From Lingula anatina (Eukaryota; Brachiopoda; Lingulata; Lingulida; Lingulidae), in contig NW_019775937.1 of NCBI RefSeq assembly GCF_001039355.2, forward strand, positions 1 to 64,000: a stretch of DNA of 64,000 nt, written 5' to 3'. This document shows positions 18,657 through 32,000 of the stretch, one piece after another. The notes below the pieces were generated by a model. The model saw only the letters and a program-made list of their open reading frames with translations, did not search any database and was not told the DNA's origin. The position numbers and the translations under genes were made by a program. Numbering within the stretch: position 1 is the stretch's first letter; each line of letters starts with the position of its first letter.

Positions 18657-21600
18657 TTAGTTGAAGATAATTAAATCAGCTCTGGTGGATTAAGGGAGGT
18701 CACATGGTCTGTGGGGTTCTAGGTGCAGACTGGAATCTGGAAGGAAATATTACTGAGAATACATTTGTTGGTATTTGAAAATATCCAGGAGAGAGTACAG
18801 GAGAGGAGAGGATTGCAGAGTTTAGGCTATAGTTCAAGTTGATTGTAAGTGCAGCTTAGATTTTAGTAGACACATGAGCACATACGCATGCACCTTTTTA
18901 TGTTTTAGATATATTTCATATTTTTAAGATACTCTTTTGTTTTCCATTAAATTATTTTGGCCTTATTTTTTCAAAATTCTTTTTCCCATTTCACACTTTC
19001 ATATAACGAACACCAGAGCAAATTGTCTTTTTTGATCACAAAGAGAAGTAGATGAATTTAAATTTCACTTTTACCTTGTAAAAGTATTGATCGCCTCAAT
19101 TTTTTGCACATTTTCTAAAATTATACAAAGTATCTATCATCAAGTTATATACTGTATAGTCTCCACTGGGCAGGAAGTTGATTAATACTGACCACTATGA
19201 CCAGGTGGACAGACAGAGAGAGAAGGGTGGACTGATGATAGATACTGCCAGGAAGATATGGCAGAAATTAGTCCAATTAGTCTGTAGATGGTTGGTGGAA
19301 TGGATGAAGAACTCTGTATAGATATTGTATAGACTTTGCTATGGTTATGGTAGATACTCTGACAAGGTGTGGCTCTGGGGAGTGATGACTGATGATTTCA
19401 GGGAGATATGACAGACATAAAAAACCATGGTCATGGCCTTGTATAGGTATTTGTTGTAAGTTGAGAAACCCTTGTCTGGAATTTTCCCCAAAATAATTAT
19501 AATAATGATAAAATGTTAAGTGACATTTTCAAGATGTGTCAGCTAAGGAAGTCATATAGTAAAGTCCACTTCTGCAGAAAAATGACCCTTTGAAATTACT
19601 GGCTACAGTTCTGAACCATCTGATACAAAATAGAAAACTAAAATCAGAAATAACCTGACGGCCATCATTATGGAAGTTATGGAATCTCTGATATCAACAT
19701 TGCCGGGTGTCTTAATTAGAGCTGAGGCAGGCCTCCACCTGTTAAAGTCTGGACATAATTAAATTAGTTAGATGTGATGAGTGTTGTCTGCTTCAGGTGG
19801 GCAATTTGGAATGGGGAAAGCGGGATATTTTTTCCACTTAAGAATAGTAATAATAAAATTTGAAAAAGAGAAAAAGAATCATTGTTTGGAAAATTTCTTT
19901 AAAAAGTGATGGACTGTGTGCACTGTGCAACCAAAAGAATACAGTTTTGTTGGTGCATGTATGAAAAATGTAAACCTTGTTGCAGATGTGTACTTGAAGG
20001 AAAAAAGCATTAAAAATCCTTGCGAAATTATATTCACTTACAAACTGTGGAATTTTGATAACTTGTTTTTTAAAATTAAAATTGCAACTTACAGAACATT
20101 GTCTCACAATACACAAAAATTACTGTTATTTGTATCCAACCTGGATATGCAAGAATACGTCTCCATTCTTTTGTTTATTATTTGTGTTTTAACACCAGTT
20201 CTGGTCTGTTACCTTCTTGTCACCCATTTTAACCTAGAAAGATTCATGTCCCATGCTTCCTGGCAATGGCAATAACAAAGTGCAAGCTTTCAAGACTTGT
20301 TTTCAGCAAAGATGCCAATCTAGAAGATTTGTGAGAGAATGTGGTGCTTAATTTAGATTCTTCCATACAAATTTAACACTTGAATCTACATAGATTTCGT
20401 ATGATATAGAAAAGGTTTCAAATCAAATGCATATTTTTGTATAGCAGGATGTGGATGAAGGAAACTTCATGGATTCTGAACATTTGCATTAAATCTTGTG
20501 GCAAAATCAAGCAAATTACCATTTTGAATAAAATCCATTCGATTTTCATTAAACCCACCAAGTTTAATTAAAAAAGTGTTTAATCAAGATTAAAGATTAA
20601 AGTTTTATAAAATGAGTACATGTTTAATCGGAATTAAGATTTTCCTTCAAATCTTACATATAAGCCATCAAAACAAGAACATAAAGCAGAGTGGCTGAGG
20701 GTGACAGGATCATTTGTCAAATCTTTCCTCTCAGACGGTGGTGTTAGGGTCCATTGCTTCTACCCTGGTCTCTGGGGGTATACCACCAAGATTCTGTCTG
20801 GATGGAGAGGACAGAACAAGACAAGATTTATAAGGCTGCAATGGAAAGATATTTTGAAAAGAACAAAAAAGGACAAGAGTGGAATTATGTAAAAGATGAA
20901 AAAAATCAAAAGAATAATCCTTATGTTATTTTTAGGAAAAGTTAAAACTGTTTAGTGAAAGAATGAATGATATTGCAGGAAAAAGTGTTTCAAAGTTTCT
21001 TTACATTGCTATGCTTAAAAATGCTTTAAACATGGTTTAAAAGCAAAATGTTAGATTTGGTAACACTTAAACTGTTAAACAAGAGGAACCAATTGTAATA
21101 TTATTTGACAATAGAGCCTAAGTTTTCAACAAAGAAAAGATCTAAATATATTCTGTAATATTTAATTATGTTCAACAAATTACCATCATTGAGGTGAAGA
21201 GCACTTCAAGCATTCTAATAAGATCCATTGCTTTAAGAGGAAAAATAGACGGGGGTAATTTTGATCATTGAAAAAGCGCAGCAGGTAAATTCAAATTAAA
21301 CTCAGCCCCTTGAGAAAGGAAAGTCTTTTCATTGAACACACTAGGTACACCCTCCGCCATCCTACAGTACGTGGCTGATAATTTCCCCTGTCCTTTGGGG
21401 GCAATGAAAGAAAAGCGGTCCTCTGCTACTAATCAACACAAATTGGTATAAATTGGTTGTCAACAGAGCCACTGGACATGATGATTGCTCTGTATGCTGT
21501 CACAGGGTGAATTATGGCACTAGACTTTACTATCTAAGTGGGGATTAAGTGGACCAAAGTGGGAGTAATAATAGCTTGGACAACAGATGGGCTTGTCTTG

Positions 21601-21892
21601 AGTAATTGGTTTTGATTGAGCTATGGTCAATACATAACATGGGTGATAGCATCCCCCTCCCCCTTTCTGGAGTCTACCTTGATCTCTCTCTCTCTGTTAT
21701 TTGCTTCCTGTACTTCTTTTGTGCGTTTAAATATTTCAGTTATCATATGGAGCTGAACAATTAAATATTTAATCAATTGTGTTTGGTTATGGAAATTTGT
21801 GCAGCGATCTGTTGATCAAATTGGTCTGAATTCTTGGCACTAAGCACATGGTCAGTAGAGAACAAGATGGACCTCATAAAGAAAGATTTATT

Positions 21893-21895
<3 letters not shown>

Positions 21896-21964
<69 letters not shown>
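21896..21964. repeat. (AT)n microsatellite
   Basis: About 34 AT units immediately left of the assembly gap. Frames through it are not genes. Confidence 0.95.
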
Positions 21965-21969
<5 letters not shown>

Positions 21970-21995
21970 CCCATTTAATGTCCAGGGTGCCTCCT

Positions 21996-22130
21996 NNNNN
22001 NNNNNNNNNNNNNNNNNNNNNNNNNNNNNNNNNNNNNNNNNNNNNNNNNNNNNNNNNNNNNNNNNNNNNNNNNNNNNNNNNNNNNNNNNNNNNNNNNNNN
22101 NNNNNNNNNNNNNNNNNNNNNNNNNNNNNN
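21996..22130. other. Assembly gap (135 N)
   Basis: Bordered by the AT microsatellite and CTCCT on the left, and by a run of nine C plus three GTCCT-like repeats on the right. The gap therefore sits in low-complexity DNA and its true length may differ. Confidence 0.99.
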
Positions 22131-25100
22131 CCCCCCCCCGTCCTGTCCTGTCCTGGAGGGAATTTCTCACCTGACATTACTTAATGGACAGGTCATTAAG
22201 TCACTGACTGACCAACCAGGCTAACTGCCCTGGGGTCACTGCAGGGATTTATGGCATTGTATTGGTAAGGAGAGGGTAGGACAGGGGGTTGTTTGATAAA
22301 ATAACAAAGTTTTTTTCCTTTTGATATGTTTCAAAGGTACATGTGTACAGCATTTACTCTTAAGTTAACATTTTTTTAAAGAAAATATAAATTAGATGTT
22401 TTAACCTGTATTTGTACTTTTCACAAATTGTCATTTCAGAATTTCTTTTTTATATATATATATAATGATCAATCTTCTGCACTGAATTTTGAGCTATGAC
22501 AGAAATGATTTTCTTTTGAGATGAACATTTTTTAGCTGATGATTAAAAAGTCAAACAGTGGTGTTTATACCTTATATAGCCCCTGTGCTATTCTAGTTGT
22601 AGTCAGCTACTGTATAACATACACCTTCACAACAGGACTGATGTTTACTGGACCTTGTAGATGTGATGTAACTGACTCACTAATGGGTTGTCCCTATTGC
22701 CATTACTGCTGATGTTATGATGTGATAACAATGTGGAATAATGTTATTGTTATACTGTATGGAGAGTTGACAGAGATACATGCACAGTGAATGGAGTGCA
22801 AGGAAGACTTGTTGATTTGTGAATATTGCTATTAGCAGCATGCAGTGGAAGTGGAGATATTGTACATGAAGGAAACAGTATTATTATGCTGACAATTCCA
22901 CTGTTATTTTCAACAATATTGAACCAAGGGATGTTAATTCATGTACTTGAAGAAAATGTAAGTAGTGCTTACTAGAAAACAACAAAAAGAAATGTTGTTA
23001 AATCTACTGTCTTGGGAGCTAATAGCATGCATAAATGGTTTTTCTTGTCAGACAATCGTAATGATGGTGTCACGATGATCACGCATGTACATGTACGGCT
23101 TTAAGAGTTCAATCAGAGACCCAGATTAATATGAAGCACTGTCTACATGCCCATCATATTAACAACCCCTCAGACATTATTGACATCCGACCAAGAATGT
23201 CACTCCCAGAGCTAAATCCCTGGTTGAGGTGGCACACACCATGTTGGCCTGCCATCTTGTTCCATGTCCCTCCTGGCCACTATGAGTCCTGTCAGTGTAT
23301 GTGTGAGTCCGGTCACTCTTTTCCCTGTGGCCTTCCCATCCTATTGTCTGTGAGTGTCTGTACCAGTCAGCAAAGCCTTGCCACTGAATATACATCCCCT
23401 CTAGAGTAGGTACTGAGGAAGTTTAATTAGCATTGTATTAATGATCACATTGCTAATAGGCTGTTTTGTTATCATGAAGATACATTCTTTACCTGCACTT
23501 TTGTGAGTTGTAATTGAACCCCCAATCCCATTGTAAGTTAATGAAGACAATATTAAGAAGAGGTATTGGTTTGGAGTATTGATGAATTGTGTTGCTGAAA
23601 AGCTGAAAGCATTGGCAGATTAGCTGTTGCTTTTCTCTCTTTCTGCCTCGATGAATAATATTTGACTTATTACTGATGTCAGGGAGTATGTTATTGATTC
23701 TCTGTTAACTCTCTGCATCTGAAAGTATGTCTCTTTTTACTTGTATTTGTGCCTGTCAGTATGCTGACTTCTCACATATCAGTAAAAATGTGCTTACATG
23801 TGCATGTGCATGCGTGCAATAGGCATTCTTGTGCACGATCACTCTTTTATTTGCGTGTGTGATGCACGTGTTGGAATGAGTGAGAAAGTCATGAGCAGCT
23901 TGCGTATTGGCAACCAGTAACACCTCTACAGATCTTTACAAGTGGTCAGTGAAGAGATTTGACCTGTGGTCAGTGGATATTGATGTCCAATGTTCACCCA
24001 CTTCAGGTTCCTGTGTCCTGTTCCTCCCTCAGATGACTTAATAGCCATTGACGGGCATTGATTTCCTGATTGCCTTTGCAGACAAAGTGCTACACTTTGT
24101 GTCACACGTCCTGTGCCTTTTGTTTTTATTAATATAATGACCGCGTCGTAAATGTAGCGTTGGCAGACCACTTGCTGAGCTGGCTTTTATCAATTTGCTC
24201 TAATTTGTTTCTTTAAACTAGACTATTATTAGTTGTGCACATTAAGAAATATACTGGAATCAAACTTTAAAGTGAATTTTAAGTAAAAAAAAAAATAAAT
24301 ATTAATTTATGTTTGTACTAGAAAAATAGTCAATGCTAAATAGTAGACTTAAAAATCATATAATAAAAATAGTTACAGGAGTATGTGACTGAACATATCC
24401 CTGCCTGTAACTGTGTGTAACACAACATTGTGTAACATTGTGTTACAATATAACATTGTATAATAAGGAGTCACAATGAGTCGTAATGAAGTGAGATTAT
24501 CAGCTTATTGTATTGTGTTCTAGTAATAGCAGGATTGATTGCAGGAGAATTGGGATATGTACCAGTGGGAAATAGATTGTTCTGCTCTGTGGGAATTGAT
24601 TTAAGACTTTCTGTACAACAGTGATGAATACTTCATGAATGGACTGACAGTTGTAGTATCTGTGTTTGCATGTTTGTAAAAAGTGTTACTCATTGCTAGG
24701 AAAGATGTTCTTGTCAATGTAGATTATTGGTTTTATTTCTTCTTCAAATATGATACACCAGAATGTGGAAAGGTTTACATATTGCATATAATAAAAAATT
24801 AAATCATAAATATTGATATGTGTGAAAATCCTGATAATACTTTGTATTGATATAACCTTAAGCAACTGACTTAAACATATATTTGATGTTAATTATGTAT
24901 TCCTGTATAATGGCAGTAACTTGTTGACTCTGACTTTGACTCTGTAGCAACTTTATTTGACAAAAACGCCACAGCCTCTGTCTGTTACACTTTAGTTCAG
25001 TTTTACTCAGCTAAGTATAACTACAGTGCCTCACTCCATTAAACATTATAATTAATCTCATCCTCATCAGGGGCAGTATTGATTGTTCATATACCCACAG

Positions 25101-28100
25101 TTATGGACAAGAAATATTTCCTGATTAAGTCCTGCATTTGGCTGTTATCCATGTTACAGGGCCCAAGTATCAGGCAGTTTGTCACAGGAACATGGATGAG
25201 TCTGAAATTTCATTAACTTTCCTGTTTTACCTGCTTCATTGATTTGACATTAAAGCCCTGAAAGATGAAGATCAATTCCTGATGAATGGCGTAAGGTAAA
25301 TTATGTCTGTTTACACTGCCAGGGGCTCCAGTTTCACACCAATATATGAATTAATAAGGGTTATTTTGCAAGTCATCCACTGTAAAATTAATAGTGAAAA
25401 TTATTCTTTAAATTTATTCGTAAGACTGCCTCTTTGTCTCGAAAAATTAATCACCAAATCTAAGGACTTCAAAGTTTTTTGTGTAATGAATTGAAAATGG
25501 GCAAGGAATAGAAGTGATATAGAAAATGAAAAGAGACAGTGCGTTTTTTTTTTTTTTTTAATCTTCAGTAACTTGTGAGAAGTGATACATCTTTAGTTTA
25601 ACAAGGTAATTAATCATACATTATTGCAATTGGAACAGCAAAAAATATACAATAATTATTTGTTTGAGGAGATAATAGTTATTCCCTGTTCCCTGCCAGA
25701 ACCTCCTGACTGAGTGAAATAGAGCTGAAATGCAGAAAAGAAGAATATTGATTATTTTTCACAAGGAAATTGACACAGCTGAGATTATGTAGATTTCTAC
25801 AGGTGAAAACAATGCAGCGGCTTTAACAATCCATATGTATTGGAAACATGCTACTACCTATGGGCCCTTCTAATGGATAACAAATAAGTTGTGGTAATTA
25901 TACATTTTTCTGACCTAAACTGTTCATGTTGTATGTAGGAAAGGAGGATTGCAGACTCAAAAGAACATCAAACAGCCGGTTGAAAAGGTGAAAACAAAAT
26001 GGAGACTGAAGCCGTCTGTCAGTTTTTTAAAGGGGACCCAATCAGACGGATATGGATTAGAGGGCAGATGAGTTTTTGATATTTGATTACGCGCGGAGAG
26101 TCATTGTGGACGTAACTTTGAGTTATTGTAGGTAGAGAATTGACTGAAACTAATGAAGCAAGCATCGTGGATTATGACGGCTGACATGCAGTCATGGAAC
26201 TTCATGTAAGAAAACCATTAGCATGGGCAGGAAAAGATGAAGCCTGAAGTCTGCTTCTTACATTTGTGAATGATTTTAGGAATAAATCAGGCAGGTGAAT
26301 TACTTCATTTTACTTGGGTGATCATTATCAGGTAGATTGAACCTTGGCAGCTATGAGCGAATACAACTATTTTAAATGAATATATTGGAGAGACTGATTA
26401 TCTAGATAGACTGTTATTATACGTACATACTCTGTACAATAGGCAGATTCTGAGAAACGAAGAATAATTTTAGTCACTCTGGAAAATTACTACAAGCTAT
26501 TTGGTCAAAGATTTTGTCATGAACTGAGCTATATATAGGATGAGGTTATTGTGTTAAATAGCATAGTTTGTGGTTTAATGTCAGACCTGTAAAACAAACA
26601 GCCTCATCAGTTTGATAAGATGTTGCAATTTGGTCATTACTAGCTTTCTTATTGAATCTTCTTATTCAATCGCCGTGATTCCAATACATGAAAAGTGTCC
26701 ATTAGGAGGAAGGAACCAAGAGATGAAAGTTGACATCAGATATTAAATATGTGACAGAATTTAAAAACTGATTTATGTAGCAATAGCCAGAAACTGTGGC
26801 ATGATGTTACAATTAAGCACGGCAATATCTAATAATAGTTGGTGTGACATTATAAAAGATTCTGGCTCACAAAATTAAAAGATATATTACATATAAATAG
26901 ACACCTTAATGGAAAAACAACAAGATCATCAATCGATAGCCACAGTTTAATAAAGGAGGAGGTGACAGGAAGCAGGGGAATAAGACGGTGTGTATGAGCC
27001 AAGGAGAACATTTGCGAGCTGAGGACGTGATCCAACGCTGCCATAATAGCCTCACTTTAGCTTATGATGGATATTTACACAATGCTGTTTTGACGTTCAC
27101 ACCCCAGAAGCTGGTAAGGTGTCATTTTTAGTGATTAGACATCTGGTAACTAATCACAATGCTGCTCATATCTTTTAATATTTACAATGGATCTGTTTTG
27201 GCATAATGGATATCTGCTGCATCCATGATGGCAAGATAATGGTAGCTGATGCTTTGGGGGAATGTCTGGGATAAATGCTTGCTGATGGATTTTTTTGTTT
27301 CTGGTGACAATGACAATTCTGGATGTAATGGATGGATGTAATTTCGGATAATGTGTGCTTGATGTCACCAAGTAGGTGATAGACTACGGAATATATGGTA
27401 GTCCAGGTTCTTTCTGTTGGATCTAGAGTGATTTTCAAGGTGATAAAAGCTACATTGTCAGGTGGCTGGTGTTGTTGATGTTGTTTTATCGAATTCTAGG
27501 CAATTTGTCTGGGTAGTTTATTATATAATGGCAAGCTGTCTGCACTAGCACTTACATATACTGGTGTAGTGCATGTATGTTTTTTGTCAATTATTCTAAA
27601 TGTAGGTAATATGTCCCAGCATGATGATGTTGTTATTTCATATCCAGGTAATGTAGCCAAAACAGGTTGAAATCAATATAATATAGTTACAGGTATAAGA
27701 TGTGATATGGTTTCTGTGCTTTGACACAGAATATTTATACAGCATTGAGTGGAATGATTATATACAACTTTTTTTAGGCAAATAGCCCTTTATTGAGTTA
27801 AAAGAGAATCTGTGCTCTAATTGCGAATGAATAAATCTGATGAACAACATGTGAAATAAACCTGGCAGGTAAAATTTATATAACATACTATAGTGGGCTT
27901 AACAGTGCATATGTGATATAAATTTATCTTTGAAAAATATGTTTTTATATGACAAGGGTACTGATGTGGTGTAAGCTTTTTATACTTCCTAAATTCTAAT
28001 ATAAGAAACTGCAGTGCATGTGCTCCAGGAAATCGGCCTCGGATATATTTTTAGATTTATCCAGATTGATCTGAGGATTTACAGCTCTACATAGACATGG

Positions 28101-30430
28101 CTTACGTCTTATAGTTGACATGGAGTCAATGTGATAGATTTACCAGAGATTACCATAGAATGCCTAATTGAGCACTTAATTGGTTTAAGAATATTGTATA
28201 TACCATGCTGATTTTTTTTACAGTTTCGGTAGTATTTACTTGAATTTAACCTAGTAAGTAAGGCTGCATTTATGTTGGCCAAATTTTGCTTCACCACATG
28301 AAATGTTGAAAAAGCTCATTTTACAAAGTGATTATATTGTACTCGATACCCTTGATCTAGAAGCAATTTGAACCTGAAGAACAGGCAGCAATGATATATT
28401 GTTCCTATGCCCTAATGAAATGAAAAGGATGCTCAGAGATCTAATTAGGTGATGGCTTTATAACTGTCTTCATCAGATAGCACTGGTATTAAATTAATAG
28501 CAACAATAATTTCTATTCATCAGTGGCATTAAGGCTGAATGCTGTTGTGTCAGTGATAATACTGTGATATAAATATTTCACAGCTCTGGTTGATTTTTTA
28601 TTCTTTTTTATTTTTCATTTCAGAAAATTGTTGAAAGAAGACATAGTGAATTATTCTACAGGTAAGAGAGAATTTAAGTTTCCTGCAAAGCTGTGAGTGC
28701 CAACAACTTTGTGATCTCAAATTAGATAGACATTGTTTGTTATGTACAATCCCTGGATTATTTGTGGAGCACTGCTGTATACTGTGCATGACAAACAAAG
28801 GACAACAGATAAAATATAACTGTACAACTCTTCATAATGTGTATTACAATGCTCTACATATTAAAAATCATATTTGGAAAAAAAAAATGAAAGTTTGTTA
28901 CCCTCAATTTCACCTTATAGTTATACCAGTTTATACCATCAAATACCTAATACCCCTCATTCTGGCCATACATTTAGGCTTCTTTGCTGAAGTCCCCCCC
29001 CCACCTCCCCTGCCGTCAAAGCTACCCCTGCATTAATTAATCAATATCAAAAACTGAGGTAATATTAACAGTGTTGGCTTCCATCACTTGGGAACAATAG
29101 TATGCCAGGCGCGATAAGTGAATCTTACCTGACGTCCCTGCATAAAGCTATGGCAGAGCAGTTCAGCTTGTCATGCAATGCTGTAATTGAGGGTCTTCTC
29201 CCCAGGGGGAGCTGTAGTTAGGGCGATGTGAACTATTGGATTTTTGTACGCAGCAAGAGGATGATGTTGTTGTGTCAGTCTGGAAGAATATTCTGTTGAT
29301 TATGTGATATGACTTTTTATATGACTGTGTTATATGAATGCAGGTTGATTGACTCTCAGTTGTCTTCAGAAAATAAAATAATTGCCAGTCCTCTGTTATC
29401 ATCTCAAATTAATTCATTAGAAGTCCAGCAAAATCTGAATAGCATTTTTCATGCATCAGGTATGAAACAAATGTTTGGCAAATTATTTTTATTACTTGGG
29501 ATGCAAGTATGGATCAGTTTTTTCATGATTATAATATAAGTGTCTCAAAAGTGAAGTATTTGTGTATTTCACTCTTTATTTGGCACGTGGCAGTAAGATG
29601 AATACTGCAGTTCAAGACTGTTAGCATTTGAATCGGCAAACCATAGGCAAACCATAGGCGACAGTTAGTATGCTTATCAGCAGAACAAATGGGAATTAAT
29701 GGTGTTTTTATGGGCAAATTACCATTTGTGTATAAAGTGAAGTGTCCAATTTGATTCCAGGTCTGAAATATAAACACATGCTTGTATAATTTCCCCACTT
29801 GTCACCAGACTTGGTTGTCATGGCAGAAAGACATACAAATGCAGTATTTGGGGTTATATCGTCTCAGTTTGAACATTCTGTAGCCAATAGTGTTCTGTGA
29901 GTGCAGACAGGTTTGGACAGCCTAATAGTAAAGAAATAGCCTCAAATTGTACCTTTCATTTTGGTTTTTATTTATGGTTGGGATATGATATATGGTATTG
30001 TTAACTGTTGTAATAACCATAATATAACCTGAAAAGTTGCATTATGGCTTCAGGGTATAATTTTGTGCAGATGTTTTTTTTTAAAATAAACTTAGGACAT
30101 CTCTGTTGCCTCAAGTGGTTCTAGATTAGGGAAATTATAGAAGTAATGGGAAAAAATGAGCCTCTCTTCTTTCATTGACAGCTGACTTACTGAACCTTGC
30201 CTTTTTATGTAGAATTTGTTTTTATGATGTATTTTTATGAGACCAGTTTTAGTGGCTTTGAAAATCAAAGTTGAGGCATAGATGCCAAAGAGGATATATA
30301 GCCAAGTATATAATCGAAATATTATTTATGACTTTTAATTTTTACTAGTTATTTTATTCCCACATTGTTTTAACTGCTTTCCAAGTGTTCTATTATGGTA
30401 TTTCTTTTTAATCTTAAATTCCTTCATTCT
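22131..30430. other. Noncoding, repeat-poor stretch
   Basis: About 8 kb without a supportable exon. By eye, G exceeds C and T exceeds A on the plus strand over much of it, as in introns transcribed rightwards; this was not counted. Many short frames are chance. Confidence 0.4.
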
Positions 30431-30442
30431 CTCCCCTCCCCC

Positions 30443-30495
<53 letters not shown>
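30431..30495. repeat. (CT)n microsatellite
   Basis: Nearly pure CT run with two TTT interruptions, preceded by a C-rich polypyrimidine block. Confidence 0.9.
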
Positions 30496-30910
30496 ATATC
30501 CACAACATAGTAACTCGTCCACCCAGACCCAGTAGACAAACCCAGCTCATTGATCTGCTCCATAAACTCAATACACAGAGTCTGTAACTTTGCCTTAAGT
30601 GACTACCATTGATCCACTGACCTCCGACAAAGGCGGGGTCACTAGTGTGGGGGGTGGGGGATGGAGGGGAGTGAGCCGTGACATTGTTCTTGGACACTTA
30701 TTTCTTTAAGGTTCTCAACATTGAAAGAATATTGCGAAAAACAGTCTAATAGGTTAGTTGATAGAGTCTGATTCTTGCTATTATGAAAGAGATTGCCTTT
30801 TTAGATTTGTCCCTTCTGTATTAATTTATATGATAGTTGTTGAATGTAGATTGTGCTATGACACATATTGGCATGTTCAAAAGGCATTGGTGATACTGAG
30901 AGAGTGTTAG

Positions 30911-31121
30911 GCTCTATTCCCATAGATTTTAGATCGATCTATCCCCGCGGGGAGTCTCACTAGATTACTTTAAGATAATCCGACTTAAATGTCCGTCCCG
31001 CCTACTACAAGCTTTAAGGGGGTAATTAACTTTCGTGTCCGCCCGGCTGACAGCTATTTAGCATGAACCCCCAGGGAGTTAGGTCGATCTAAAGTAGGTC
31101 GATCTAATCTATGGAAATGGG
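30911..31121. mobile_element. hAT-like MITE, 211 bp
   Basis: Ends are imperfect inverted repeats: CTCTATTCCCATAGATT on the left, and CCCCATTTCCATAGATT read from the right. They are followed by paired AGATCGA(T/C)CTA boxes. GTGTTAG flanks both sides (30904-30910 and 31122-31128); the eighth base is G against T. The 7-8 bp duplication suits hAT. The interior is GC-rich relative to the host DNA. No coding capacity. Confidence 0.8.
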
Positions 31122-31779
31122 GTGTTAGTCTGGTGATATATGTCTGTGAGTATACCATTCATAGTCCATTGGTCAATTAGTGACTTTTGAATTATTTAAC
31201 ATTGGAACCAGGTTTATCCTGTTACTGAGTTACGGAGTGAAGAATTAAATTATTTTGGTCATGGTCACGGTTTGCTGTCAAAATTGTGATTTAGAAATTT
31301 ACTATAGTTTAAAAGAAAATTTTGAAAATGGTTCCAGTATTTTTGATATTTAGTTTTAAAAAGTTCTAATTTGACTGGGATATATTTGTCTTCTTTAAAT
31401 CTAAGTGAAATAAGTTGCCATTGGCTTGTAAAGAACTAAATAAAATTTAGGATGGAAACTTGTAATTGAAGCCCAAATTTATCCATGTGATGAAAATAAA
31501 TACAGTAAAATCAGACAGGGATTTTTCAAGACTGTCTAACTTCTTTAGACCCACATTCTTCCTGCTTTTATGTTCAGACTATTTCACTATTCTTTTCCGT
31601 CTCCTGTTGCACATATAATGATGTTCCTGTATAAAAGCACCCCGTGTGCTCTGACCTGTCTCTGTGCATTTTATTATGCATGGGTAATAGTAATGACCTG
31701 ATGAATGCGGGGTACCAGAGAAAGCAGATGCAAGCCACGCGGGTCGTCGCTCTGGACGGCCACCGTTGCAAGATTTGCC

Positions 31780-32000
31780 ATTTAAATTTTAAATGCCCAG
31801 ATAGAAACTGTTTTCTTGTTACTTATACATGAAAAGGGCTTACTTGGGTGATTCGAAAAAAAAAAAAATACAGCAGTGGCTGTTTGCCAAGAAAATTTAA
31901 ATGCCCAAGTAAAAATAGCAACCAAATTATTTATACATGGATAGGGCCGTCCCAGGTGAGTTTTAAAGTTTGTCATTTATGTGTAAGATGCCCAGGTGGA
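31780..32000. repeat. Degenerate tandem repeat, three copies of ATGCCCA(G/A) unit
   Basis: A block of the form GTTTGCCA..AAATTTAAATGCCCA recurs with ATGCCCA at 31793, 31901 and 31988 (periods 108 and 87). TTATACATG(A/G)A(A/T)AGGG recurs in the first two copies. Confidence 0.7.

Larger units (their letters stand above)
17970..21895. other. Noncoding, repeat-poor stretch
   Basis: No exon recognised. Two segments near 18260-18300 and 18640-18680 share the 13-mer TTTGATTGACACC followed by a TAAAT-type homeodomain-like core. A 119-codon frame at 19916-20275 ends in a hydrophobic segment, but its AT-rich composition and lack of a domain argue against a gene. Confidence 0.45.

Noticed and set aside
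19916-20275. 119-codon frame ending in a hydrophobic segment
   Set aside because: AT-driven composition, no domain, no splice support, and a 92-codon frame overlaps it on the other strand.
21773-22184. Frames of about 100 codons crossing the assembly gap
   Set aside because: They are translations of N and AT repeats.
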